A DNA stretch of 64,000 bases from Pseudogymnoascus destructans (taxonomy: Eukaryota; Ascomycota; Leotiomycetes; Thelebolales; Thelebolaceae): contig NW_020167526.1 in assembly GCF_001641265.1 (NCBI RefSeq), positions 434,001-498,000 of the forward strand. Direction: 5' to 3'. The translations under genes and the position numbers were made by a program. The notes beneath the pieces are model-generated. The model did no database searches. It was not told where the DNA came from and saw only the letters and a program-made list of their open reading frames with translations. Of this stretch, positions 53,101 to 63,089 are shown piece after piece. Within the stretch, counting starts at the first letter, position 1. Each line of letters starts with the position of its first letter.

Positions 53101-53195
53101 AGGATCTCTTCGCAGTCCTGTCTCCTAGCTTCTTTTAATGTTAGGGTGTCGATGGTGAAATGCCTCTAGCAACTCTAGACAGCTATCATTTCCCA

Positions 53196-54016
53196 TTAAT
53201 TGTCCATAGGTTCATAACCTTTCCATTTTATCAAAAACTCTTCCTTGCATCCTACTAACCTTTTGTCTAGGATCGCTTCAACTTCATATTTAGTGATCTC
53301 ATTTTCTGGTTGGAGATCTGTATTGGTCACAATTGCAGTGTTTCCTCTTGCTAGTTCTAATAGTGAGACATGAAATACCAGGTGTCTAGACTTCTTAGGT
53401 AGCTGCAGTCTGTAGTTAACTAAGCTGACTTTGTTCAATATTTTGAATGGTCCTAATTTCTTGAAGTCCAACTTTGTACTTGGTCATTTCGTTTTGATGT
53501 GTTTCTAGAGTAGATATACTTTATCCCCCTCCTTAAAGGCAGGTTCTATACTGCGCTTCTTGTTGCATACACGGCAGATCGTTCATTTAAGAATTGGATG
53601 TCTGTCACAAGTTGTTCGTGGAACGATTTGAGTTGTTCCACGGCGATTATAGCTTGTTCTGCTCTTGATTCATCCGGTCGTGGTTGTCTATATGCCTCTA
53701 GTTAATAGCCATAATTGGAAAAGAACGGTGAGACTTTCGTTGCTTCGGTCATGGTGCTGTTATATGCGAACTGTGTGATGGGTAATATCTGAACCCAATT
53801 GTCCTGTTAGTAGTTGACATAACTCTGTAAGTATTGTTCAAGGGTTTGATTTAGTCTTTCTGATTGACTGTCTGTTTAGGGATGTAAAGCTGTTGATAGC
53901 TTATGATTTGTTCCCCAAAGCGCCATTAAAGATTTCTAAAATTTCGAAGTAAAAAGCCTGTCTCTGTCTGAGATGATTTCTTCCGGTAATCCGTAATTGG
54001 CTAATATGACTTAAAG
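53196..54016 (-). pseudogene. Gypsy-1-like Pol: integrase C-terminus and chromodomain
   Basis: 53196-53471 is open (DFKKLGPFKILNKVS, EYEVEAILDKRLVG-like KYEVEAILDKR, FLIKWKGYEP). The adjoining 53472-54016 aligns with Gypsy-1 10390-10920 (integrase) at base level with stops such as CAG-to-TAG. It breaks off at about 54010 next to the inserted LTR-element fragment. Confidence 0.78.
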
Positions 54017-54022
54017 GAGAAT

Positions 54023-54261
54023 TGTAAGGATCGTAAGCCTAAGGGTCTCACGGGAGTCCAGGGAACCAGGTCAGGAGGCAGGAAGGTATCGTATTCTGTA
54101 AGCACAATAGGTCTACGTAGATACATCGACTATTGACTGGAGGCCTTCTTCCGAGGCCTCCAACCCCTTTTATCTATGCACCTTGTGCCCTATTTTACCG
54201 AGCCCTATGGGCCGCTTATGAAAGGGACCTCACGTGGTGGCACGTGATGGCCTTCCTTACA
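54023..54261 (-). repeat. LTR of the third element (239 bp)
   Basis: TGTAAGGATCGTAAGCC...GCCTTCCTTACA, with terminal inverted TGTAAGGA/TCCTTACA as in Gypsy-2. It shares little else with the Gypsy-2 LTR. Confidence 0.6.
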
Positions 54262-54665
54262 ATTACCTCCCCTCTTAGAGGGATTGCCCTCAATTCCAAG
54301 GTTTCGCAGCTAGGGCTTACTTGCCCTCCTGGCTTGTTTAGACTTTTTGTTTTGACCCGGGTGGTGGACTTGTTTGGGTGTGCGCTTGGTGTGCTGGTCC
54401 TGTGACCCCCCTTGGTTGTGGGTTGCCGCGGCCACCCCCTTTGTTATGGGTCTCGCGCCAAACTCCTACTTCCTTCCAAACTTCCTATCGAACTTCCTGC
54501 CACCTTCATCCTCAACATCACCTTACCTCGCCTTTCGCCCTCGATCTTAGTCCCAATATTTGGGGCCTACACAGTTGCTTGTTTCTTTAAGGTAATCACT
54601 TCCTTTCCACCTGGATTGCAGGAGCTTATTGTTACGGATAGATCTCACATCGTCCAACCCTCATC

Positions 54666-55188
54666 ATGGCTCCCAAGCCGAAGGGGAAGGCTCCAGTTAC
54701 TACACCTCGCAAGCGACCAGCGGCCCAGATGTCCAGCTCTCCCGAGTCGCAGGCGCCCGCCACGCCTGTTCCATCTGTTGTCGCCTCCTCCACATCACGT
54801 TCTCGCACTATCCGTCCGTATCGTTCGCCTGAAGTCGAGGACGAAGCTGAGGATCTCGAAGGCTCCATCGTTCCTGAGTCTGAGGCTCCAAAGGATGAGC
54901 GCACCGTGCTTGGGTGGAAGGTCGCTGCCCGCTGTGAGGTTCCTGATTCTGCAGGACGCCTTCGCGCTGGCTCCCGCCCGTGCTGCATGAAGTGTGCGCA
55001 CACGTATTACAACTTCCCAGGCCAGATGTGCTGGGTCCCTTCCGGCATGGCCAAGTGCGCAGACTGCCTTCGGGGCAACCACGCGTGCGTTCCAGTAAGG
55101 GACTCCCTCCTCATTGTTTGTTTGTACTAATGGTTGGGTAGGCTGCTGCCCAGCTTGGCGCCGAGTTGGAGGCCCTCCAGCTTGCGGC
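54666..55188 (+). CDS. antisense accessory protein of Gypsy-3, 3'-truncated
   Basis: Exon 1 54666-55094 (143 codons, MAPKPKG), intron 55095-55141 (GTAAGG, TACTAAT, GGTAG), exon 2 from 55142 (AAAQLGAELEALQLAAEG) lost at the junction near 55188. Starts 405 bp inside the LTR. N-terminus is basic (KPKGKAPVTTPRKRP) and Ser/Pro-rich. Cysteines C-x2-C-x11-C-x8-C-x2-C-x6-C (CMKC ... C ... CADC ... C) end in CVP, with the intron exactly after CVP, as in Gypsy-2 and the 41-kb gene. Exon 2 is Ala-rich and helical like theirs. Truncated copy; function unknown. Confidence 0.7.
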
Positions 55189-56508
55189 CGAAGGTGTATG
55201 CGAGTGCTTTAGTATCGCTAGCTTCTAGATATGGCACAAACGTTCTATATTTCTTGAGTCTTTCTGTAATAACCAGGATAGCGTCAAATACTACTCCTGT
55301 TAATGGGTCCCAAGAGGGTGGTAGCTTGACAATGAAGTCTAAAGCTATAGATTTCCATACTTACTCCTGTTAGTACTAGAGTCGACTTCAGCTGTCCATA
55401 TGGCAAGTGCCTGTTGGATTTTGATTTGCTAAAATGTCGCACTCTCTTACTACTGTTTCCACCTGCTTCCTCATACCTAGGAAGTAGTAGTGTCAGGTGT
55501 TTCATTCGAAGGTGCGTGTTACTCCCTAATGGCTGTGTGCTAGTAGTGAGTGTTGTTCTTGCACTAGCAGGCGTCTGATTTTGCTTAGGACATACACTAA
55601 TCCTTTGAATCGGATCAATCCTTGTTCATCAATGGCGAAGTTGCATTCGGTTTTTATTAAGATTCGCTTTGCACATTCGGCTGTTGCATAAGCTTTCTTG
55701 AGTCTTTCTTCCAACTCCGAGTTCTCTACAGTGGCAATTGTGGCTAGCAACTTGTTGTATTGCATTCCTACGTCTGTTTTCTTCAATATGGCTCTAGGTC
55801 TTTCTTCTTTAGGGCTGATGTAGTCGGTCCTTCTGCTAAGAGTGTCTGCTCTTGCATTCTCAGAGCCCTTGTGATATGTAATCGTGAAGTTCTAGGCTAC
55901 GAGTGTTTTTGCCCATCGGACTTGTCTGCGGTTTAAAACCTTGGTTGTGGTGAAGTATATGAGATTCTTATGATCAGTCCATACCTACACAGGGTAGGTT
56001 GATCCCTTAAGATATACTTGCTACTGCTCAAAAGCAATGACAATAGCTATTAGCTCCTTGTGATGGATGTCATAGTTGAGCTCCGTAGGTTAAAGTTTTC
56101 TAGAGTAATATGCGACTGGCTTGAGCTTTCCGTCTTTGTCTAGTTGACTTAGACATGCTCTAATCGTGAAATCAGAAGAGTCTGTCTCTTGGACTATCTT
56201 CTTTGCAGGGTTGAATGTGGCTAAGATAGGTGCTTCTGTGAACTTCATCTTGAGTTCTTGGAATTCATCTTGAGTTCTTGGAAAGTAGCTTCTGCCTTGT
56301 CTGTCCATTCGAATGTGAGGTCTTTCCTTGTAAGCTCCGTAAGTGGTTGAGCGACTTTGGAATATCCCTTAATAAACCTTCGGTAGAAGTTGGCGAAACC
56401 TAAGAAGGCTTGTACTTCTTTAACCATGGTTGGTGTTGGCCATTCCAACACTGCTGTGACCTTTGCTTGGTCCATTTTAATGCCATGCATTCTGACGATG
56501 TAGTCTAA
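55189..56508 (-). pseudogene. Gypsy-1-like Pol: integrase N-terminus, RNase H and part of RT, decayed
   Basis: Aligns with Gypsy-1 from 10925 to about 12215. Recognisable: CDICSKSKSNRH region, EERLKKAYATAECAKRIL, ILATFNPAKKIVQETDSSDF, TPTMVKEVQAFLGFANFYRRF, GIKMDQAKVTAVLEW. A short duplication (TTCATCTTGAGTTCTTGGAA twice, 56245-56284) and several stops interrupt it. It ends at an inversion point near 56508. Confidence 0.78.
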
Positions 56509-56815
56509 GATACAACAGCAACACCTCCGAGCTATGATAGACTTAGGAGCAACGGGCAACTTTATGACAAAGAAAGTAGCAGACACATACGGTTTCAGAA
56601 TGCAACCAAAGACCGACCCATACCCATTAATGGTTGTAAATAGAGAGCCCATCTCAACTAACAACGGAATGGTGACCTATAAGACGGTCCCATTAGAAAT
56701 GGTCATGCTATACGGACACAAGGAAACGATACAGTTTGATATCGTGCACATGGACAATCATGCATGCATCCTTGGTGTACTGTGGCTTAAGAAACACAAC
56801 CCCTAGATCAACTAG
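56509..56815 (+). pseudogene. Gypsy-1-like protease, inverted piece
   Basis: Open plus-strand frame with IQQQHLRAMIDLGATGNFMTKK, MVVNREPISTNNGMV and CILGVLWLKKHNP. The active-site Ser is Leu (DLG instead of DSG). Orientation is opposite to the neighbouring RT piece, so an inversion joined them. It lacks the 77-bp insert of Gypsy-1 and so shows the original sequence there. Confidence 0.78.
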
Positions 56816-57770
56816 CGGAAAGAGAAAGTTGTAATGAGCTAGTGCATGTGAAAACGAACGAGCCAATCGTTTGAATTTGAGCAGCGAATAATAATATTTG
56901 CAAGGTTAGAACTAAGAATAGTAAACGTGCCATCTTAGAATATAGAGATGAATTATATGATGTGGACATGTGACATGGGGCCGTGGCATCAAAATGCGGG
57001 GTGTATGTTGGGGTAGTGGGGGAGAGAGTGGGGTGGCGAGCCTCGGCGACAAGGAGTCGTATCAAGATATAATAAATAGCCAAGTACTCGAGCCTTCCAA
57101 AAGTCTGCAGGGGAATCTGTCCATAGCTGAGGATCAATACCAGTAATTTAAGCTAATAGTATTTCTCTCTCTATCGATGTTCTTGAGTAACTAATGTGAC
57201 AACAATAACTTTTAGTAACTGAAACTCTTTGTTTGAATCACTGCTACTATCCTCAGTCCTCCTTCGGACTTTTAGGCGGCACAAGTTTGGGCACAAAACG
57301 AATAATTCAGCACATTCATCTCGAATAAAATGATAATCTAGATTAAATAGGAAGGCTCTCATGAACATGGGTAATATAAGAACGTACTGTGACGTTCTGG
57401 GTATCCTACTTATACACAACTGACTAATTACTCTCTCCCCAATCGTGCCTCTATGTTCAGATATATTTAACTCTACCCCGTAGTATGAACATGACTGGGG
57501 CCAAGGCCAAAAATAAGCAGCAACCCAGGTCCCCAGATGTTCCTGGGGACTACTCGAACGCACTTAACACCATCAACAGCCTCCCAAGGTAGCCAGTTGA
57601 CTATTGGACCGTACGATGACCGCTCAAAATGCCGCAGATGCATACCCCTACTCCATCATGCCCCCCTTTTTCGAATAACTCCCGCGCGGTAATGCCCTCT
57701 TCAATGTCCACGATCTTCCTCAGAAGAGCTTAGGGCCTGTTGACAACCAAACAATTCCGACGTCAGAAGA
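56816..57770. other. intergenic, 3' of SPT8
   Basis: About 950 bases with no supported gene; short open frames have no recognisable similarity. Confidence 0.4.
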
Positions 57771-59946
57771 TCAACGGACAATGCCGATTTCGTAGCCTAT
57801 TAACACCTCCGTAGAACTCCCGTCCCACCCTCTGTTTCCAGCGGTAGACAGCATATACCTACATGTAGGGTCTATGTGCAGTGCGCTAATAACGCCTGCC
57901 CTTGGGGGCCCAGGAACAATTAGGAACGGAACTGTAGAATGCTTGACCGCTTCTGTTTGCTTTAAGTCGTACAATCTCAAAATATCATGAGACGCGCTGG
58001 AATCAATTAGCAATAAAAACCAACCCAGTTTAGCGGAGACAAACCATATCAGATGCCTTCCATTAGGCATCGCTCTAACGGCACTAACAGCTCCACTACC
58101 AGCGGGAAACTTGAATGTCCTTTCCGGGCCTTTGAGGCCTTTGTGTAAGCTAAACTCTTCCACTGTCCCGTTTCTCCTTCCTGCGTATATATAATTCCCA
58201 TCTGGACTCCAGCATGCAGCCATGCACCATGGTGGCACACCTTGTCTGTTCGGGATCTTCGCAACTGGGTTTGGCATTCGTCGATCCCAAACCCGTAGAG
58301 TGCCGTCGATGGCAGCAGCCAGAAAAGTTGAATCCGATGTGGCAACAGCATCCTGGGTTGATGGCACGGCTTCAGAGGTTTCTGCAGCTTCGACTAGTTC
58401 TTCCGCATGTGGCAGACCATTGGTAAGTTGACGAGGGCTGGCAGGTTGCTCTTCTTTTAGCGGTTCTATAGCAAACGACTCCGGTTCAGCCTCAGCTGGG
58501 GGAGGTGGCACTGAACTTTGGTCTCCTCCAGGTCTTGCCGCGTCTTCCATCGCCGTACCAGCTTGACTGACAAGTTGATCATGTTGATCCTGCTGGTCAA
58601 TACCTCCAATGGCCTTGCTAAACTCATCATCGTCGTCTGCTGCAAAGTTTCCTCCCGACGGCGCACCACCTGCGTCACCATCACCGAATAATGAATCCGT
58701 ATCGCCAAAGAGTGAGTTCGTCTCAACCGGCGAACCAGCCGCGTCCCCTTGGCCATCAATGGCAATGGTAGCTCCATTCGTAACCACGCCATTTGGTATG
58801 AAACCGTTTGTTGTGGGCTTATCGGCATTGTTACTGGAGAATGTTGAACTGAATGCAACAGGCTCGCCAGACTCTTCGGGAACTGGCAGACTGGATGCAG
58901 GGCGGATTTCGATTGCTGAGATTTGACCGCCGCTCCCAGTAAAAGCTCGCCTGGCTTGCCCTGTATTCAGGTCCCAGTCCAAGATATTCTTATCCCAGCT
59001 TCCCGATAGAACAGATTTCTCGTCCGACGAAAGACTTAATACCGATACGGCAGACGTGTGCTTCTGGAGGAATGCTATTCTCTTTCCCTCGTCATGCCGC
59101 ACAGACTGCAGATTAATGCACCCCGATTCGAGGCCAGACAGCAGCCAGAGAGCTTCTGATTGGACGGCCAGAGAGTATACTGGTGACAATGCTGGTTCGT
59201 CGCCTGGTTTCGAGATAGGCTCTTCGTTCTCCCAATAGCTCATGAGTACGCCTGCCTTTGTCACTGTGTCCACAAACGGGTGACGCTGTGCGACTGTCAA
59301 AAGCGTCTTCCCGTTGACAGTGGCAGCCCCATCATATTTCCTAACGTAGCAGTCAGAACCTCCACTAAACCAATAGCGCATATCCGGAGTGGCCGTAATC
59401 GCGTTGATCGAGGTGGCTTGTGGGGCTGCCATTGTTGGGACAATGTCATAGAGAGATGCTGTGAGCGCTTCAGGGCGGATAGACGGGCGTAGGTTTGGTA
59501 ACGGCGGTATCGATGTCCGCCTCGGAGAACCAGTGGCCGGGATCTCACTTGACCGCACATGTGAAGTTGGGTCTGTTGCCCCGTTTGTATATAATTGTCC
59601 ATTGGGTAGGTCGTCTGAGCTCTCGTCTGTATTGGGAAGGCTGGCTTGTTCCGGCTGCGATTGCAGTAACTTTGGTGATTCCTGGCGTTGGTCTTGCGTC
59701 TCTTCTTGATCATCATCATCATTATCGTCGTCCTCGTCCTCGTCTTCCTGTTCGCCTAGCGCATCCCCGTCGCCATCTACATCCGCCTCCATGTCGTCAA
59801 TCGCAGGCGACCCAATATCCTCCATCAATTCATCTTGGTCGTTATCCGAGCTGGCTCCGGACGCTACAAGAAGTCAGCATTCAAGCTCTCCGGCGCGCTA
59901 CCAGGCAAGGTATACCTCTATCATCATCATCAATCGCGAAGGCCAT
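57771..59946 (-). CDS. SPT8: SAGA complex subunit Spt8 (WD40 repeat protein)
   Basis: Three exons, 59946-59916, 59863-58045 and 57996-57771, giving 691 residues. Introns: 52 bp (GTATAC, GCTGAC, TGTAG) and 48 bp (GTTTGT, GCTAAT, CCAG); the second keeps frame, so only splice logic and protein similarity (RHLI-C-ASHDILRLYDL) show it. Spt8 is the SAGA coactivator subunit that contacts TBP. Acidic N-terminus (about 15-60, EDEDEDDDNDDDDQEE), then WD40 repeats (SINAITATPDMRYWFSGGSD, LLSGLESGCINLQSVRHDEG, VLSLSSDEKSVLSGSWDKNI, FLAAAIDGTLRVWDRR, YIYAGRRNGTVEEFSL) with a long acidic, low-complexity insert (about 340-500). Typical size for filamentous fungi. Intact. Confidence 0.92.
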
Positions 59947-60636
59947 TCTTCCCCTGTAATTCTCACTCACTCATCCAAGAAAAAATATAACACGTCTCAT
60001 TCAATAATATAAATTAAAGGCCGCAATGGGAATGTAGAACAATAGTCTTGTTCGGCCGCCTGTGAAAGGCTGGTGTCCAAGAGGAGAAGTCGTGGAATCG
60101 GAGGCTGACGTTAAAGTCTAGTCAAAATCGCAAGCATTTAGTTGCTCGAAGCCATAGTTTCTCTAGCAGCTGGGCCAGGGTATTGTAAGTTGGGACCAAT
60201 AGTGCGGCGGCGTAAATGGCCGTTCATGAAGCCGTATGCCCCAAAGGTTGCATATCGATCAAGTCTTGGCGTAGTCTGCCAACTGCCACCGCCTTTTTAT
60301 GGCTAGACTAGAAGTGTGAGATTAGGTAAGCGACGGTGACAACATCAAGTTAGTCGGCACTGGAGCAAGAATTGTTTTTGAAACTACGGTACGCTGCACA
60401 TGCGAAGCCTGTATACCAACTGTGTATATATAGGGGCTTCGCCCCCCGTAGTTTCTCAATCAAGTCGTCAAACTCTAATTATGTGTTCAACAGGTTATGA
60501 GCCTAGGTTAAGCACATGATGCGCTACGCTAAATGCACATAATTAACGGCTTCCCTCATAGCTCTCGTAGGAGAGAGTAGCTATGTTGTACGATCGAGCG
60601 AAGAATTCGCTGTCACGGAAAGCCTCCTTACAACTA
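59947..60636. other. SPT8 promoter region with a Copia-type LTR end
   Basis: Contains TGTATATATAGGGG (about 60420) and, at 60487-60503, TTCAACA followed by GGTTATGAGCC, the LTR-end plus iMet primer-site arrangement of Copia elements. The start of that LTR is not clear and no gag follows. Otherwise no gene. Confidence 0.45.
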
Positions 60637-62627
60637 CTCGGTGTTCCACCCACTCGCTTCGCTCGTAGGTGGCGACAGCAAGTTGTGCGTGCGACAGCAA
60701 GATGTGCGACACATAAAACGAAGAAAAAGACGCCTTATATATCAACTATATAACTATATAATTAAAACATAAAATCAATAGAACTACTATCACTATCGCT
60801 ACTGCCACTATTGCTACTATCACTTTGATCCTTACTATACCGTAAAATGATCACTTTTGATTTCAACCCTTCCTTCTTCCGCTCTGCTACCCGCTTCCTC
60901 TCAACCTTACGCTCTTCAATTTCGATTTTACGTGCTTGCGCTTGTAGCTGCTTTACTACTTGGTCCGATTCCCTTGCTGCTCTTGCGTCTGCTTTTGCTT
61001 GCAACTTTGCTTTCTTCTCTTCCCGCATTTTCCGTGCATCTGATGCATATAACTGCCCTCCTTTCTGTAGTGATTTCCGTGCCCTTGCCTTTGCTGCCTT
61101 CTGCTCTACTGCACGTAGAGTCATAATATCTAGCTCGGTCTTATAGAGCTCTGCCCGGTGTAGAACAACTGTAGTTCCACGTGCAAATGATTGAAACCCT
61201 TCTCTTGAAGGCGATGAGAAAGCTTCCTCTGCTCTCTTCTGCCAATGTTCAACCGCTTGCACACTTTGCATAGTTGTTTTCGGTGTTGAGATAATATTAT
61301 ATGAAGCAAATGGCTCATAATCAGGTGTTTGATTCCGAGTCTCTTGTATCTTGTCAATTACAAGTGGAGGATTATATGGATATAGTCCTGTATTTCTCCA
61401 ACCAGATTGAATTGTACGGACAGTTAGAGATTGCCGTCGGATTTGCGGGAGGTCTGAAAGGAACGTACGTAGCTTATACTCATAGTCGTAGCTACGTACT
61501 GCTTGATCAAGTGCCTTTTGATGAAAGTGTTTGCACTGCTTAAAAACCGCTACATCAAGAGGTTGTAATAGATGTGTTGTATGAGCAGGAAGGCAGCAAA
61601 TAACAATGTTATGCTCTTCTGCTAATGTAAGAAAGCGCTCTGTTTTATGAGAGTCATGGCCGTCAAGTAATAAGAGGCGAGTATCATCTGGTGCCATATG
61701 CTCTGCAGATAGTTGGATAAAATGCATAAGGTATTGGATTGCAATGTCGTCGTTTGAATACCCGCTCTCATTTACAATAATGAGAGCATTTGGCTCAAGG
61801 TCATCATTGTACCATGAATCCATATGAAGTTTGCCAGGGATAATGATAGCTTCTGCAAGTGCAGCACCACTTGCATTTACTGCCTCAATTACAGTAACAG
61901 AGAGCCGATTCTCAGGATTATCAACAGTCCACTGCTTTACACCGATTGGTACAATAACAGCCGTAGACTTATAACACCCAATCATATAGCCTGTCTCATC
62001 AACATTCCATAAATTATATGGCTTAATGTTATGTTTTGTAATAAGGGCGTTATATGTGAGAAAGAATTCCTCAAACACCTCTTTCTTTTGTGCTTGCTTC
62101 CGATGTGTATTTAACGTCTTCGTGTGAATTGTATGAAATTCGGGGTGTGCTTTTAGAAAGCGTTGTAGCCACCGTTGTGATGGTATCGTACGATTAGGTC
62201 GTAAGTCTGCAACTGCCCGTAGTATCATAGATCGGTTGGCAGGGACCCCGCGCTCAAGTTGGTCGTATATGAATTGACAGACCGCGGTCTCTTGCGATTG
62301 AGATAAGACTCGATTGCTACCTCCGTGGGGTAATTGAGGAGACGTAGTACTCGTAATACGACGTCGGAGTGTCTCACGGTTGACATTGAATTTATTTGCA
62401 ACCCAAGCAATTGTATATGTACTTGGTTGTTTTAAGAAGAACTGTTGGGCCTCATTAAGGCGAGCAATCATAGTAGGATCGTTATTTTGAGGCATTGTAG
62501 ATACTACGTTATGAAGAATACTATTATTTTTTCTATATATCAAAATAGCGGTGTACGCACATCTTGCTGTCGCACGCACAACTTGCTGTCGCCACCTACG
62601 AGCGAAGCGAGTGGGTGGAACACCGAG
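60637..62627 (-). mobile_element. pogo E: intact pogo-type transposon
   Basis: 1991 bp, TA on both sides (60635-60636, 62628-62629), perfect 72-bp terminal inverted repeats starting CTCGGTGTTCCACCCACTCG and containing two GCGACAGCAAG(T/A)TGTGCG units. One uninterrupted transposase. Good candidate for an active element. Confidence 0.92.
60762..62495 (-). CDS. pogo E transposase (DDE_1, DD35D)
   Basis: 577 residues from the ATG at 62495 (MPQNND). Upstream frame is open but runs into the terminal repeat. N-terminal helix-turn-helix (about 10-50, YTIAWVANKFNVNRETLRRR), CENP-B-type helix-turn-helix (about 62-125, ERGVPANRSM, RWLQRFLKAHP), DDE core D166 (WNVDETGY), D278 (LLLDGHDSH), D314 (LLQPLDV) with 35 residues between the last two. 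C-terminus is a long charged coiled segment (about 480-560) and a Ser/Asp tail; no zinc knuckle, unlike pogo A and B. No breaks. Confidence 0.92.
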   Translation of the reverse strand: MPQNNDPTMIARLNEAQQFFLKQPSTYTIAWVANKFNVNRETLRRRITSTTSPQLPHGGSNRVLSQSQETAVCQFIYDQLERGVPANRSMILRAVADLRPNRTIPSQRWLQRFLKAHPEFHTIHTKTLNTHRKQAQKKEVFEEFFLTYNALITKHNIKPYNLWNVDETGYMIGCYKSTAVIVPIGVKQWTVDNPENRLSVTVIEAVNASGAALAEAIIIPGKLHMDSWYNDDLEPNALIIVNESGYSNDDIAIQYLMHFIQLSAEHMAPDDTRLLLLDGHDSHKTERFLTLAEEHNIVICCLPAHTTHLLQPLDVAVFKQCKHFHQKALDQAVRSYDYEYKLRTFLSDLPQIRRQSLTVRTIQSGWRNTGLYPYNPPLVIDKIQETRNQTPDYEPFASYNIISTPKTTMQSVQAVEHWQKRAEEAFSSPSREGFQSFARGTTVVLHRAELYKTELDIMTLRAVEQKAAKARARKSLQKGGQLYASDARKMREEKKAKLQAKADARAARESDQVVKQLQAQARKIEIEERKVERKRVAERKKEGLKSKVIILRYSKDQSDSSNSGSSDSDSSSIDFMF

Positions 62628-62629
62628 TA

Positions 62630-63089
62630 CCATCACATAGCGGAAGCAGCACCGATTACAAGACGAGTGCAGGGCACACTAAGCAAGCGACTACTTTGAA
62701 CGTAAGAGCTAGGAAAGCCAGATTCAACACCATAAGGGTGCGTAAGCAGTCAACACCACCATAGCGATGGTGCGTAGGTAGCAGGTAGCGAGCGCGGTCA
62801 TACTATAGATAGGATAGGCTAGGGAAGAGGGATAGGCAGAGACTTGGGTTATTAGGTACTATACGTTACGATTACAGCTCACAGCTTGTTACAGTAATTA
62901 CAGTTGTTATAGGTATATATGGGATTATGGGTGCAGCCTTGGCCACCAAGGCTACAACCGCTAAGCAGACAACTGTATATTACGAGGAATAGCCTCACCT
63001 TCCTTCCTTCTTCTTCTTCTTCTCTCTTTAGATTCAATCTAGCTTACTTTACCCAGACTGGCACCATGACTTTCATGACCATCGTAACA
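62630..63089 (+). repeat. second copy of the 180-bp LTR-like unit and spacer
   Basis: About 62864-63089 matches 25851-26030 (GTTACGATTA, GGTGCAGCCTTGGCCACCAAGGC, GCCTCACCTTCC, CCATCGTAACA) with extra CTT repeats and about 45 bp more. No target duplication is visible. 62630-62863 holds nothing recognisable. Confidence 0.6.

Larger units (their letters stand above)
54017..55188 (-). mobile_element. third LTR-element fragment (Gypsy-3): LTR plus antisense gene
   Basis: An LTR (54023-54261) followed by about 900 bases with a plus-strand accessory gene, breaking off inside its second exon at the junction (GAAGGT) with Gypsy-1-like sequence. By analogy with the other elements this is the 3' end of a minus-oriented element. 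No pol sequence of it remains. Confidence 0.6.
52360..56815 (-). mobile_element. decayed Gypsy-1-like element, rearranged
   Basis: Minus-strand pol pieces (53196-54016, 55189-56508) in the Gypsy-1 order from chromodomain to RT, split by a foreign LTR-element fragment (54017-55188) and ending in an inverted protease piece (56509-56815). A relic of the antisense gene lies at 52708-53100. About 85% identical to Gypsy-1 by eye, with many transitions. Confidence 0.75.
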
